Below are positions 52,001 to 60,757 of a stretch of 64,000 nucleotides of DNA, piece after piece. The DNA comes from CALESS01 sp041741455 (GTDB lineage: Bacteria > Chloroflexota > Anaerolineae > Anaerolineales > Anaerolineaceae). The position numbers were made by a program, and so were the translations under genes. Location: the NCBI GenBank assembly GCA_041741455.1, contig JBGSJZ010000025.1, positions 1 through 64,000 on the forward strand, in the 5' to 3' direction. Under the pieces are notes generated by a model, which saw only the letters and a program-made list of their open reading frames with translations, was not told where the DNA came from and ran no database searches. Numbering within the stretch: position 1 is the stretch's first letter; each line of letters starts with the position of its first letter.

Positions 52001-52186
52001 AGACGGCCTCAACCTTTTAATATTGGATGGATGGGTCAAAAAGATTATACAGTTAAGCCAGGCGAGCGTCAAACCTTGCAGGCAGTTGTGGCCTTACAGA
52101 TGATTAACATTGAGTATAATCATCATCTCAGTGTTGTTATGCCATCCTCAATGCCACACCTTAAGCGTCTTGGAGATCCTTAGGTT
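52001..52186. promoter_or_regulatory. Divergent intergenic region, signalling operon / helicase-like gene
   Basis: A 186-bp gap without coding potential. TATAAT at 52115-52120 on the plus strand lacks a good -35 (TTACAG only 15 bp upstream). It must also hold the promoter of the minus-strand signalling operon, which I could not place with confidence. Confidence 0.4.
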
Positions 52187-53842
52187 GTGGGAAGAGAGCC
52201 CAGCCAATCTATGCCCGACTTGCTGCATACCCTGCAAGGTTCTGATCTCGGTTTCCTGCGTATGGTGGCGCTGGCATGGGGCGTGGAGTTAACCGCCCCG
52301 GACGCCTACACCGCCCTGCCCGCCCTGGTCAACGCACTACGTGCCCCTGGATTGGTGGAAGAAATCATCGAGAGTCTGCCTGCAGATGCCAGGCGGGCTT
52401 TGCAGTTATTGATGGAAAATGAAGGCCGCTTGTTGTGGTCTACCTTTGCACGTCAGTTTGGTGAGCTGCGGGTGATGGGTGCCGGCAAGCGCGACCGTGA
52501 GCGACCTGATCTCGCCCCGGCCAACCCGGCTGAGCGTTTATGGTACCGCGGTCTGATTGGTAAAGCCTTCCTTAACCTGCCCCCAGAACCACAGGAATAC
52601 GCCTTCATTCCGGATGATTTTCTACCGGCCATGCAGCACCTGGCCGTTGAATCCAGCCCTCCGCCCGGCCGGACGGCCTCCCCGACAGAAAGCGCCTTTT
52701 CAATCCCGGCTTCCGATGCCATCCTGCAGCAGGCTTGCACCTTACTGGCCTGGCTGCGCCTGGGCAACCCGCTGGATAGCCTGCCCCTGACCCTGCACAT
52801 CCCAATCCCTGTTCTGATCCGCTTGCTGAACGCGGCCTGCCTGTTGGACGCCTCCAACCAACCCCAACCGGAGGAGGTACGGAGTTTTCTGGAAGCCAAA
52901 ACCGCTGAAGCGCTATCCCTGCTGGTGCAAAGCTGGCTGACCAGTCCTATTTTTAATGAACTGCGCCTGTTGCCCGGTTTGACCTTTGAGGGCAATTGGG
53001 CGAATGATGTGCTGGCCACCCGCCGCACTTTACTGGATTTATTGAACTCTCTGCCCGCAGACCGCTGGTGGAGTCTTTCCGCCTTCATCGCTGCCATTAA
53101 GGACCGCCAGCCAGATTATCTGCGCCCGGGCGGGGATTATGATTCCTGGTTTATCCGGCGCAAGGACAGCGAGACCTATTTGCGCGGCTTTTCCAGTTGG
53201 GATGAAGTGGATGGCGCTCTGTTGCGCTTTTTCATCACTGGTCCGCTGCATTGGCTGGGGTTGTACGACCTGGCGGCTCCACAGGCGGGTGCATTGGCCA
53301 CGGCCTTCCGGCCCTCCCCCATGGCTGCCAGTCTACTGAATGGCAGCCAGCCAATTGGCCTGTTGGCTGAGGAAGGCCAATTACGCCTGACCTCCACCGG
53401 CCGGATGCGCCTGCCAGACCGTCTGCCGCGCCCAGCCCGTTACACTCTGCTGCGTTTCTGCCGCTGGGATGGTGAAAGCAACCAGGAAACCCTGTGTTCG
53501 ATCACCCCTGCCTCGCTTTCGGCTGCCCGCCAGCAGGGATTGCGCACCAGCCACCTGATCAGCCTGTTGCGCAAACATTCAGCCGATCCACTATCACCAC
53601 TGCTGGTGAAAGCTTTGGAACGCTGGGAAAAGCTGGATGCCCAGGCCAGCCTGCAAAGCGGCACCCTACTGCGGCTTGGCTCAGTCGAGATTCTGGCAGC
53701 CCTTCGCAAAACCGGTGCTGCCCGTTACATTCTCGAAGAGTTAAATCCGACGACAGTGCTGATCCGTCCAGGCAGTGAAGAATCAGTGATCAATGCACTA
53801 CTGGAAATTGGCTATTTGACAGAGGATAAGCGCAGGGAATAG
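52187..53842 (+). CDS. Helicase XPB/Ssl2 N-terminal-domain-like protein
   Basis: A protein of 551 residues (or 543 from the ATG at 52211). MPDLLHTLQGSDLGFLRMVALAWGVEL, ALQLLMENEGRLLW and a C-terminal LRLGSVEILAALRKTGAARYI followed by TTVLIRP resemble the helicase-associated domain family found in bacterial XPB-like and WYL-linked proteins. No helicase motifs are present. The GTG at 52187 has GGAG about 10 nt upstream; the ATG has only a weak site, so the start is ambiguous. No neighbour clarifies its function. Confidence 0.6.
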   Translation: MGREPSQSMPDLLHTLQGSDLGFLRMVALAWGVELTAPDAYTALPALVNALRAPGLVEEIIESLPADARRALQLLMENEGRLLWSTFARQFGELRVMGAGKRDRERPDLAPANPAERLWYRGLIGKAFLNLPPEPQEYAFIPDDFLPAMQHLAVESSPPPGRTASPTESAFSIPASDAILQQACTLLAWLRLGNPLDSLPLTLHIPIPVLIRLLNAACLLDASNQPQPEEVRSFLEAKTAEALSLLVQSWLTSPIFNELRLLPGLTFEGNWANDVLATRRTLLDLLNSLPADRWWSLSAFIAAIKDRQPDYLRPGGDYDSWFIRRKDSETYLRGFSSWDEVDGALLRFFITGPLHWLGLYDLAAPQAGALATAFRPSPMAASLLNGSQPIGLLAEEGQLRLTSTGRMRLPDRLPRPARYTLLRFCRWDGESNQETLCSITPASLSAARQQGLRTSHLISLLRKHSADPLSPLLVKALERWEKLDAQASLQSGTLLRLGSVEILAALRKTGAARYILEELNPTTVLIRPGSEESVINALLEIGYLTEDKRRE

Positions 53843-53862
53843 CCGTATAATCAGGTTAATCA

Positions 53863-53906
53863 AACCACGGAGCCACAGAGAAAACGGAGAAAGACTGAGG
53901 AAAACC
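53863..53906. repeat. Degenerate CACGGAG/CACAGAG repeat
   Basis: Three loosely repeated units (CCACGGAG, CCACAGAG, ACGGAG) followed by AAAGACTGAGG. Similar runs occur at 37117-37144 and less clearly at 31752-31777 and 10246-10270. This is a common style of decayed intergenic repeat. Confidence 0.35.
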
Positions 53907-53973
53907 TGTAATCTCACAGTTTTCGATGTCTCCGGACGGATTGTAAGAAAAATCAACATACTTAGGAGATAGC

Positions 53974-55158
53974 ATGTACCACCGGATGGATTGGATTCAA
54001 GATGAGATTGCCGGCCTGAAAGAAGCCGGGCTGTATAACCGCATCCGCACCATCGGCTCTGCCCAGGGCGCCTGGCTGGTGGTGGATGGCAAACGAGTGT
54101 TGAATTTTTGCTCCAACAACTACCTGGGCCTGGCCAATCACCCAGCGATGGTCAAAGCTGCCCAGGAGATCATGAATACCTACGGTGTGGGCCCGGGCGC
54201 AGTCCGCACCATTGCCGGGACGATGGATATCCACCTGGAACTAGAACGCCGCCTGGCCCATTTCAAAGGTGTGGAAGCGGCTATCACCTTCCAATCCGGT
54301 TTCAGTGCCAACCTGGCCACCATCCCGGTCCTGGTCGGGAAGGATGACGTGATTTTCTCCGACGAATTGAACCATGCCAGCATCATCGATGGCAGCCGGC
54401 TGTCCGGCGCCAAGATCATCCGCTACAACCACGTGGACCCGGTAGACCTGGAAAAGCAGATCAACGATGCCCAGGGAACCTACCGCCGGGCATTGATCGT
54501 CACAGATGGCGTGTTTAGCATGGATGGTGACTATGCCCCACTGGACCAAATCTGTGAGATTGCCAACCGTTATGACATCCTACTGATGGTGGATGACGCC
54601 CACGGCGAAGGCGTACTGGGCAAAGGCGGGCGCGGGATCGTGGACCACTTCCACCTGCATGGCAAGGTGGATATCGAGGTCGGCACGCTCTCCAAGGCCT
54701 TTGGTGTGGTGGGTGGCGTGGTGGCTGGTAATGCGCTGATCATCGAGTGGCTGCGGTTGCGGGGCCGACCGTTCCTGTTCTCCTCGGCGGTACCCCCGGC
54801 AGACGTGGCTGCCACCATCGCGGCCATCGACCTGCTGGAAGGTTCGACTGATCTGGTGGACCGGCTGTGGGAAAATGCCGCTTATTTCAAGGGCAGGATG
54901 AAGAAATTGGGATTCGACACTGGCCTTTCCACCACCCCCATCACCCCGGTTATGTTGGGTGAGGCACCGCTGGCGCAGCAATTCAGCCGTGAACTTTTCG
55001 ATGAAGGCGTCTTCGCCATGGCCCTTGGCTTCCCCACCGTGCCGCGCGGCAAAGCTCGCATCCGCGTGATGATTTCCGCCAGCCACAGCCGGGCAGACCT
55101 GGATGCTGGCCTGGCTGCCTTCGAAAAAGTCGGCCGCAAGCTGGGTGTGATTAAGTAA
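53974..55158 (+). CDS. kbl: Glycine C-acetyltransferase (2-amino-3-ketobutyrate CoA ligase)
   Basis: PLP-dependent alpha-oxoamine synthase of 394 residues, normal for Kbl. FCSNNYLGL, GVGPGAVRTIAGT, DELNHASIIDG and the PLP lysine in GTLSKAFG (about residue 240) are family marks; VDDAHGEGVLG holds the cofactor Asp. It converts 2-amino-3-ketobutyrate and CoA to glycine and acetyl-CoA in threonine breakdown. Closely related BioF or serine palmitoyltransferase activity cannot be excluded. No threonine dehydrogenase gene is adjacent. GGAG lies 6 nt before the ATG. Confidence 0.88.
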   Translation: MYHRMDWIQDEIAGLKEAGLYNRIRTIGSAQGAWLVVDGKRVLNFCSNNYLGLANHPAMVKAAQEIMNTYGVGPGAVRTIAGTMDIHLELERRLAHFKGVEAAITFQSGFSANLATIPVLVGKDDVIFSDELNHASIIDGSRLSGAKIIRYNHVDPVDLEKQINDAQGTYRRALIVTDGVFSMDGDYAPLDQICEIANRYDILLMVDDAHGEGVLGKGGRGIVDHFHLHGKVDIEVGTLSKAFGVVGGVVAGNALIIEWLRLRGRPFLFSSAVPPADVAATIAAIDLLEGSTDLVDRLWENAAYFKGRMKKLGFDTGLSTTPITPVMLGEAPLAQQFSRELFDEGVFAMALGFPTVPRGKARIRVMISASHSRADLDAGLAAFEKVGRKLGVIK

Positions 55159-55178
55159 TTCAACCCTTCTATCCAAAA

Positions 55179-55218
55179 AAAGACGAATGCCATTCTTGAG
55201 CATTCGTCTTTCTATTTT
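55179..55218. terminator. Bidirectional-type terminator after kbl
   Basis: AAAGACGAATGC and GCATTCGTCTTT pair around 9 nt, with an A-run before and TCTATTTTT after. It separates kbl from the convergent small membrane-protein gene. Confidence 0.8.
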
Positions 55219-55244
55219 TATGATTGGGGAACGACTCCATTTTC

Positions 55245-55487
55245 CTATGGTGGAGGAGCCACTGTGATGTAGATTATTTCTCCTCCAAAAGTATCTATTC
55301 GCGGGGGAAGGCTATTAAAGTCTATGGTCGGGAACGCAGTGATTGTCTGCAATAGAGCAATCTTGGTGCCTTCCAGATTTTTGATTTGCTGTTCCCGCGT
55401 GAATTCTTGCTGGATCTGCAGCAGACTGAAAGCAAGCAAGATCAAGATGCCCAAGAGACCTAAGATGACGAGAATTGATTTCTTCAT
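55245..55487 (-). CDS. Small membrane-anchored protein
   Basis: An 80-residue protein with one N-terminal helix (ILVILGLLGILILLAFSLL) and a short exported or cytoplasmic tail rich in charged residues ending APPP. GAGGAG lies about 10 nt before the ATG. It follows the Cys-repeat lipoprotein gene after 14 bp, so the two may act together at the cell surface. No family recognised. Confidence 0.6.
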   Translation of the reverse strand: MKKSILVILGLLGILILLAFSLLQIQQEFTREQQIKNLEGTKIALLQTITAFPTIDFNSLPPRIDTFGGEIIYITVAPPP

Positions 55488-55501
55488 AATCAGATACTCC
55501 T

Positions 55502-57085
55502 CTAGCGCCGGTTTTTCTGGTCAATTAAGAATTCAGCAGCCTGTTTGACATACAGCCAGGTGGCATTACTGCCTGTCGGTACATTATCCTCAATAAACCA
55601 AATGATTGTGTTTTGATAAATTGATTTCCCATCATTGATATAAGTGTTTGTCCCTTGAGAAAAAAGCTGAAAGTATGAACTAAAAGTCCAATCCTCATTA
55701 TAGGAAAACACGAGACGGTCACTTTCATTAACTGCCCGTTCCTTCATCGTTTTCAACCAATCTGAATTAGGGCCGTTCTGCTCCTCCCAGATCACCTGGG
55801 CCTCCTGGGTGGTCGGATACCCCTCGATCCAGATATTGACGGTTGAGATTGTTCCATCCTTAAACTTAGCCACAAAAGAACAGGACAGCTTATTGATATC
55901 GTGAAAATATTCTCCCAGGGCATAATCAACTGTATAAACGCTGAACGAGCCATGGAAATATTCGCAGTCTTTCTTTGCCTGGTCACCGGTAAACCATTCC
56001 TGGTCGCTGCCTTTGCCGCCCAGGGGTTCCCACGGCTGATTGGCTTTTACGCCTAGCGCTTTCTGGCAGGATTCTCGTCGGGCATCATTGGCAATTTGCT
56101 TGCAGAATTCCGGGTCCTTACTAGCCAGAGCGACACATTCATTGCGGACATCCGCATCTTCGAGGTCAAGGCAGCCCAATGGCGCCTTGCTGGCAATGGA
56201 GGTGGTTTTCAGGCAGTTCTGATACTCGCCGCCTGAGAGATTCTTACATTTATTGAGGACATAATAGCCCCGGCAGGCCATTTGCTCCTCCAGCGAGGCG
56301 GCCGAGTTGCACTCGTTGACGTTTTGCAGAACGATGGAGGTGCACATCATCTTCATGGCGCCGCTGATGTATTTGCATTTATCCAGGCGCTGCTCTTTGG
56401 TCAGGACATCCTCATAATCCTCCACCAGGGCAAGCCAGCAGGCATTGCGGCTTTCTTCTGCTTTTAGTTGATCACAAATCCCAGCCAGGTCGGCTGCCGC
56501 GCTTTCTTTCAGTCTCCGCTGGGCTTCATCGTATTTGGCAATGCCAATATAAACCAGGCCTGCCACTTCCAGCCCGGTTCCCCATCCTGGATCTCCCCCG
56601 CTTGCGACGAGATTGTATGCTACATCGGGATCGGGATTGATGATTTCATCCGGCTGAAGAGAAAATGCCAGGTCGTCCATGGATTCGGCAAAGTATTTGG
56701 GAATTTTCAAGAAAAATTTAAATGCCTGTTCCTCCCCGGTAACATTGGAGAACTCGATCACCATCTGGCGCGGGTTGGGGGCAAAGTTATCAAAATTAAA
56801 AATCAGGCTGGAACGGGCATAGACCCCGGGGATGACCTCCTGCTCGGGATAGCGGATCATGACCTGGTCTGGCTGGCCGTCGCCGGTGGTGTCAGACTCA
56901 AAAAATCCGCCGGCCGCCTCGCGAAAAGCCAGGTCTAAACCGATTTGCTCCTGGGCAGATTCGAAGGCATCCGGGTCGAGAGTCTCCGTTTCGACGGAAT
57001 TCGCAGAGGGGATGAAATTGGCGAGTGAACAGCCGAGGGTAATTAACAGGACTAGCAGGGCAGAAAGGAACCGGTGAATTTTCAT
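55502..57085 (-). CDS. Lipoprotein with six Cys-pair helical repeats
   Basis: A 527-residue secreted lipoprotein: MKIHRFLSALLVLLITLGC is a type II signal (lipobox TLGC). After a beta-rich domain (about 60-170), residues about 204-341 hold six successive C-x(10-11)-C pairs, each in a predicted helix (for example CKYISGAMKMMC and CKNLSGGEYQNC), likely six disulfide-stapled helical hairpins. The last 150 residues form a separate alpha/beta domain (with GSFSVYTVDYALGEYF). GGAGAGG lies 6 nt before the ATG. AT-richer than its neighbours. Function unknown. Confidence 0.75.
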   Translation of the reverse strand: MKIHRFLSALLVLLITLGCSLANFIPSANSVETETLDPDAFESAQEQIGLDLAFREAAGGFFESDTTGDGQPDQVMIRYPEQEVIPGVYARSSLIFNFDNFAPNPRQMVIEFSNVTGEEQAFKFFLKIPKYFAESMDDLAFSLQPDEIINPDPDVAYNLVASGGDPGWGTGLEVAGLVYIGIAKYDEAQRRLKESAAADLAGICDQLKAEESRNACWLALVEDYEDVLTKEQRLDKCKYISGAMKMMCTSIVLQNVNECNSAASLEEQMACRGYYVLNKCKNLSGGEYQNCLKTTSIASKAPLGCLDLEDADVRNECVALASKDPEFCKQIANDARRESCQKALGVKANQPWEPLGGKGSDQEWFTGDQAKKDCEYFHGSFSVYTVDYALGEYFHDINKLSCSFVAKFKDGTISTVNIWIEGYPTTQEAQVIWEEQNGPNSDWLKTMKERAVNESDRLVFSYNEDWTFSSYFQLFSQGTNTYINDGKSIYQNTIIWFIEDNVPTGSNATWLYVKQAAEFLIDQKNRR

Positions 57086-57455
57086 AGCAGCCTCTCCGGG
57101 GAAAAAGACCTGGACGGTGATATGCACTGCAATGAAAAGATCTTTAAAATAATTATAGAGGGTTATCCAAGGATTACAATAAGTCATTCAGCCGATAACC
57201 GGCCAGAAAAAACGATTGCCCAGGATCAGCCTCCTTCGGAGGTGTTTTGCGAGAGACTGGAGTAATAGAAAAAATCCAATTAATCTATAATATTGAAACA
57301 AGCCACGGAAGAAGATAATCAATTCAATGATTATCTACGGTTTCTGAGTTCATCTGCGGATAGATTCTTCAATAAAATCATCCGTCAAAAAACTTTGATT
57401 TGACGGGCAGGCTGTCCGTCTGCTACAATCTTAGAAAATATGGTGGAGAGCAAAA
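57086..57455 (+). promoter_or_regulatory. 370-bp intergenic region with a promoter for the rhomboid gene
   Basis: No coding sequence is visible. TTGACG (57400-57405), an 18-bp spacer and TACAAT (57424-57429) form a good sigma-70-type promoter, and GGTGGAG lies before the ATG at 57456. A small CCTCC-TTC-GGAGG hairpin with TGTTTT lies near 57228-57245. I see nothing else in it. Confidence 0.75.
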
Positions 57456-58130
57456 ATGATACCGATCAGTGACAGGCTTCCAACCCGACGGGTACCAGTG
57501 GTTAATTATCTACTAATCCTGGCGAATGTGCTGGTTTTTATCTGGATGTGGCTGGCGGGCTCCAGGCAGGATGCGATTGTCTACCAGTTCGCCCTCATTC
57601 CGGCTAATTTCCTGGCGAACATCAACGCGGCCAACATGACGGATATCTTCACCAGCATGTTCATGCACGGCGGGCTGGCCCACCTGGCCGGCAACATGCT
57701 CTACCTGTGGATTTTTGGCGATAACGTGGAAGACCGCCTGGGGCGATTTGGCTATTTGGTATTTTACCTGGTCGGCGGTGTGATTGCCTCATTGACCCAT
57801 GTTCTGACCAATCCAGGCTCCCAGATCCCGACAGTGGGTGCCAGCGGGGCGATCGCGGCAGTGCTGGGGGCTTACCTGGTGATGTTCCCGCAAAGCCGGG
57901 TGGTAACCTTTATCCCCCTTGGGTTCTTCATGCGCCTGACCCTGCTGCCCGCTAGCATTGTGCTTGGATTATGGTTTGTCCTGCAGTTGTTCAGCGGGTT
58001 CCTGTCCCTGGGTGGGCCGGATGTGGGTGGCGTCGCCTTCTGGGCGCACATTGGTGGCTTCGTTTCCGGAGTGGTACTCGGATTGCTATTTGGCAAACGC
58101 TATCAACCAACAGAATACGTTCATTGGTAA
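57456..58130 (+). CDS. Rhomboid-family intramembrane serine protease
   Basis: A 224-residue membrane protein with six hydrophobic segments. The catalytic Ser lies in GASGAIAAVLGAY and the His in WAHIGGFVSG; HGGLAHLAGNMLYLWIFGDNVE is the other conserved block. It cleaves membrane proteins within or near the bilayer; the target is unknown. A consensus-like promoter precedes it, so it is probably transcribed alone. Confidence 0.93.
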   Translation: MIPISDRLPTRRVPVVNYLLILANVLVFIWMWLAGSRQDAIVYQFALIPANFLANINAANMTDIFTSMFMHGGLAHLAGNMLYLWIFGDNVEDRLGRFGYLVFYLVGGVIASLTHVLTNPGSQIPTVGASGAIAAVLGAYLVMFPQSRVVTFIPLGFFMRLTLLPASIVLGLWFVLQLFSGFLSLGGPDVGGVAFWAHIGGFVSGVVLGLLFGKRYQPTEYVHW

Positions 58131-58228
58131 AAACCTGGCAACATCTCTTCTAGATATATCCTGAATTGTGACTGGAGTCATATTTTATTCCTCCACTTAA
58201 TGTTTTAAAATTAAGCAGGAGGCTTAAT

Positions 58229-59233
58229 ATGACAATTGATTCAAACAGTTCTTCCCTTCCTGCGATGAAGGAATTAAAAGCTACTCTGGCCCCTTATGCC
58301 AAGAGTAACACAAGAATTGCCCTGGGTCAGATGCTTGTGACCCTATTCTTATATATTGCTGGATGGGTGTTGATGGTTTTTAGTTTGCAGGTAAGTTATT
58401 GGTTGACACTCCTGTTAGCTATTCCCACTGCCGGCTTTCTGGTACGTATTTTCATCTTTTTCCATGACTGCGGCCACAATTCATTCTTCCCATCGACAAA
58501 ATGGAACCGGCGGATCGGATTCTGGCTGGGTGTGCTGGTCTTCACCCCGGGTGAACAGTGGTGGAAGTCCCATGCCATCCACCACGCCACCAGCGGGAAC
58601 CTGGATAAGCGCGGGGTGGGAGATGTGACCACGCTGACGGTTGATGAGTTCCACAAATTAACGCCCTTCGGTCAGTTGGGATACCGGCTCTTTCGGAATC
58701 CCCTGATCATGTTCGGCCTGGGACCGATCTGGATGTTCCTGATCTCGCACCGGTTCCCACTGCCGCGTCATGGCAAAAAAGAAACTTGGAGCGTGATCTG
58801 GGCCAACCTGGCCATCCTGGCCCTGGCAACAGGGATCAGTTTGTTGATTGGATTTAAGAATTACGTCCTGATCCAATTGCCCATCATCTGGCTGGCTGGC
58901 ATGGCTGGGATCTGGTTGTTCTATGTTCAACACCAGTTTGAAAACGTTTACTGGGCACGGTCTGATCGTTGGAATTATATCGCTTCGGCATTTCTGGGTG
59001 CTTCTTACTATCAACTGCCGCATATTCTGCAATGGTTTAGCGGCTATATCGGCTTTCACCATATTCACCACTTAAATCCGAGTGTTCCCAATTACCAATT
59101 GGTAAAAGCCTATCATTCTGCAGATATTCTGCGACAATCACCCACGCTGAATATTCGCCAGAGCCTCCAATGCATCCAGCTGGCATTGTTTGATGAAGCA
59201 GCAGGAAAAATGGTCAGCTTCCGACAAATCTGA
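58229..59233 (+). CDS. Membrane fatty-acid desaturase
   Basis: Membrane-bound di-iron desaturase of 334 residues. Histidine boxes are HDCGHNSFF, HAIHHATSG and HHIHHLNP; a pair of hydrophobic hairpins flanks them. It introduces a double bond into lipid acyl chains and needs O2 and an electron donor, so the organism has contact with oxygen. AGGAGG lies 7 nt before the ATG. Moderately AT-rich. A hairpin terminator follows. Confidence 0.92.
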   Translation: MTIDSNSSSLPAMKELKATLAPYAKSNTRIALGQMLVTLFLYIAGWVLMVFSLQVSYWLTLLLAIPTAGFLVRIFIFFHDCGHNSFFPSTKWNRRIGFWLGVLVFTPGEQWWKSHAIHHATSGNLDKRGVGDVTTLTVDEFHKLTPFGQLGYRLFRNPLIMFGLGPIWMFLISHRFPLPRHGKKETWSVIWANLAILALATGISLLIGFKNYVLIQLPIIWLAGMAGIWLFYVQHQFENVYWARSDRWNYIASAFLGASYYQLPHILQWFSGYIGFHHIHHLNPSVPNYQLVKAYHSADILRQSPTLNIRQSLQCIQLALFDEAAGKMVSFRQI

Positions 59234-59256
59234 ATTTTACTCACACCGAATAACTT

Positions 59257-59291
59257 CACAACTCCAGGGATCGTTGAACCCTGGAGTTGTG
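59257..59291 (+). terminator. 13-bp perfect hairpin after the desaturase gene
   Basis: CACAACTCCAGGG and its exact complement enclose 9 nt, followed by ATTTG. Stem is strong, U-run short, so termination is probable but not certain. Confidence 0.6.
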
Positions 59292-59434
59292 ATTTGCGGT
59301 ACAATTTTGACAATTCATTCTACTACCGATTAGACATCAAAGTTTTTTCTGGATTGGCGAATTCCCACTCGGTTGATCATCATCATTTGTTTAGTCGTTG
59401 GACCAAATTCGAATACCCGTAGATTGGAAAATTC

Positions 59435-59692
59435 ATGTTTGTGGTCTATTTCATCATCTTCAGCCTGGTTACATTTTTACTTTGGGGAATTGATAAATAC
59501 CGCGCCCGGGCCAGACAATGGCGCATCCCGGAGCGATTTTTACTAATCCTTTCCCTGATTGGCGGCGCCTTTGGTGCACTGGCTGGGATGGTCGTCTTTC
59601 GCCACAAAATCCGAAAGCCATATTTCTGGGTACTGGTTGGGACGGCTTGTATACTCCATATATTATTATTGATTTTTAACAGAAAATTCTGA
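59435..59692 (+). CDS. DUF1294 small membrane protein
   Basis: An 85-residue protein with two to three hydrophobic segments and the DUF1294 signature: LWGIDKYRARARQWRIPE, then LSLIGGAFGALAGMVVFRHKIRKPYF (split over about 44 residues). Function of the family unknown. The ribosome-binding site is weak. It stands alone between the desaturase and rpsB. Confidence 0.82.
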   Translation: MFVVYFIIFSLVTFLLWGIDKYRARARQWRIPERFLLILSLIGGAFGALAGMVVFRHKIRKPYFWVLVGTACILHILLLIFNRKF

Positions 59693-59727
59693 GAAGCTGG
59701 TTCCCCAAGATTCTATAAAATTCGTGT

Positions 59728-59847
59728 TATAATCCACCCGCTTAATAAACCACACGCCTCCCGACCTGACCGTGCGTGCTGCCCATCATGGCAGTTGCGG
59801 CCGGGTAAGACGGAGGCGGCGGACAAAACGCTAAAGGAGAATAGCAA
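59728..59847 (+). promoter_or_regulatory. rpsB promoter -10 and structured leader
   Basis: TATAAT at 59728-59733 has only a poor -35. In the leader CGCCTCC (59755-59761) can pair with GGAGGCG (59812-59818), enclosing a CTGCC/GGCAG hairpin (59779-59794). AAAGGAG is just before the rpsB start. A ribosomal-protein autoregulatory leader for S2 is inferred. Confidence 0.45.
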
Positions 59848-60708
59848 ATGGCATCTGTAATTTCCATGAAGGCCCTCTTGGAAAGCGGCGTCCATTTCGG
59901 TCACCGCACAAACAAGTGGAACCCCGCGATGAAGCCGTTCATCTTCACTGAACGCAACGGCATCCATATCATTGACCTGCAACAAACCGTCAAAACGATC
60001 ACCACCGCCTACAACCTGGTTCGGGATACCGTCCAAAAGGGCGGCACGATCATGTTTGTTGGCACCAAACGCCAGGCGCAGGAAACTATCAAAGAAGAAG
60101 CTATCCGCTGCGGTATGCCCTACGTGACCGAACGCTGGATGGGTGGCATGCTCACCAACTGGTCAACCATGTTCCAACGCATCCAAGAACTGGAACGGTT
60201 GGAGAAGATGCGTGACACCGGTGAAATCAACAAGCTGACCAAGAAAGAAGGCCTGTTGATTGAACGTGAAATCCTCCGCCTCGAAACCCGCCTGGGTGGT
60301 GTGCGCAAGCAGAAAACCACCCCTGATTTGCTCTTTGTTGTCGACATTATGCGGGAAGCAACTGCTATCCATGAAGCGAATGTCAAAGGTATCCCGGTCA
60401 TCGCCCTGGTGGATACCAACTGCAATCCCGATGGCGTGGATTACATCATCCCCTCTAACGATGATGCCATCCGGGCCATCAAGCTGCTGGTTGGCAAGAT
60501 CGCTGATGCCGCCATCGAAGGCCGTGGCATGCGCAAGGACGAAGAAAACGAATTTGCAGCAGCTGAGACCGATGCCATCATTCGCCCGACTAGCCCGATG
60601 TCCCGCCCAATGAGCATTGTGGAACCCGAACTGACTGATGACGACCTGCTCGGTTCCTCCACCCTGGCCAAGCTTGAGCACCACGACGAAGTTGCTCCTG
60701 AAGCTTAA
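59848..60708 (+). CDS. rpsB: 30S ribosomal protein S2
   Basis: Ribosomal protein S2 of 286 residues, with ALLESGVHFGHRTNKWNPAM, ERWMGGMLTNW, PVIALVDTNCNPD and IPSNDDAIRAI in the usual order. The last 45 residues form an acidic tail beyond the usual core. AAAGGAG lies 8 nt before the ATG. It is followed by tsf and pyrH in the common bacterial order. Its leader may hold an autoregulatory structure. Confidence 0.97.
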   Translation: MASVISMKALLESGVHFGHRTNKWNPAMKPFIFTERNGIHIIDLQQTVKTITTAYNLVRDTVQKGGTIMFVGTKRQAQETIKEEAIRCGMPYVTERWMGGMLTNWSTMFQRIQELERLEKMRDTGEINKLTKKEGLLIEREILRLETRLGGVRKQKTTPDLLFVVDIMREATAIHEANVKGIPVIALVDTNCNPDGVDYIIPSNDDAIRAIKLLVGKIADAAIEGRGMRKDEENEFAAAETDAIIRPTSPMSRPMSIVEPELTDDDLLGSSTLAKLEHHDEVAPEA

Positions 60709-60757
60709 TCTGCAATTACCCCAGCAATGGGTTTAACAAACGTATGAGGTATTTGGA

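Noticed and set aside
53816..53851. TTGACA (53816-53821) and TATAAT (53846-53851) ahead of kbl as a promoter
   Set aside because: The spacer is 24 bp, too long for a sigma-70 promoter, and TTGACA lies in the coding sequence of the previous gene; only the TATAAT might be used.
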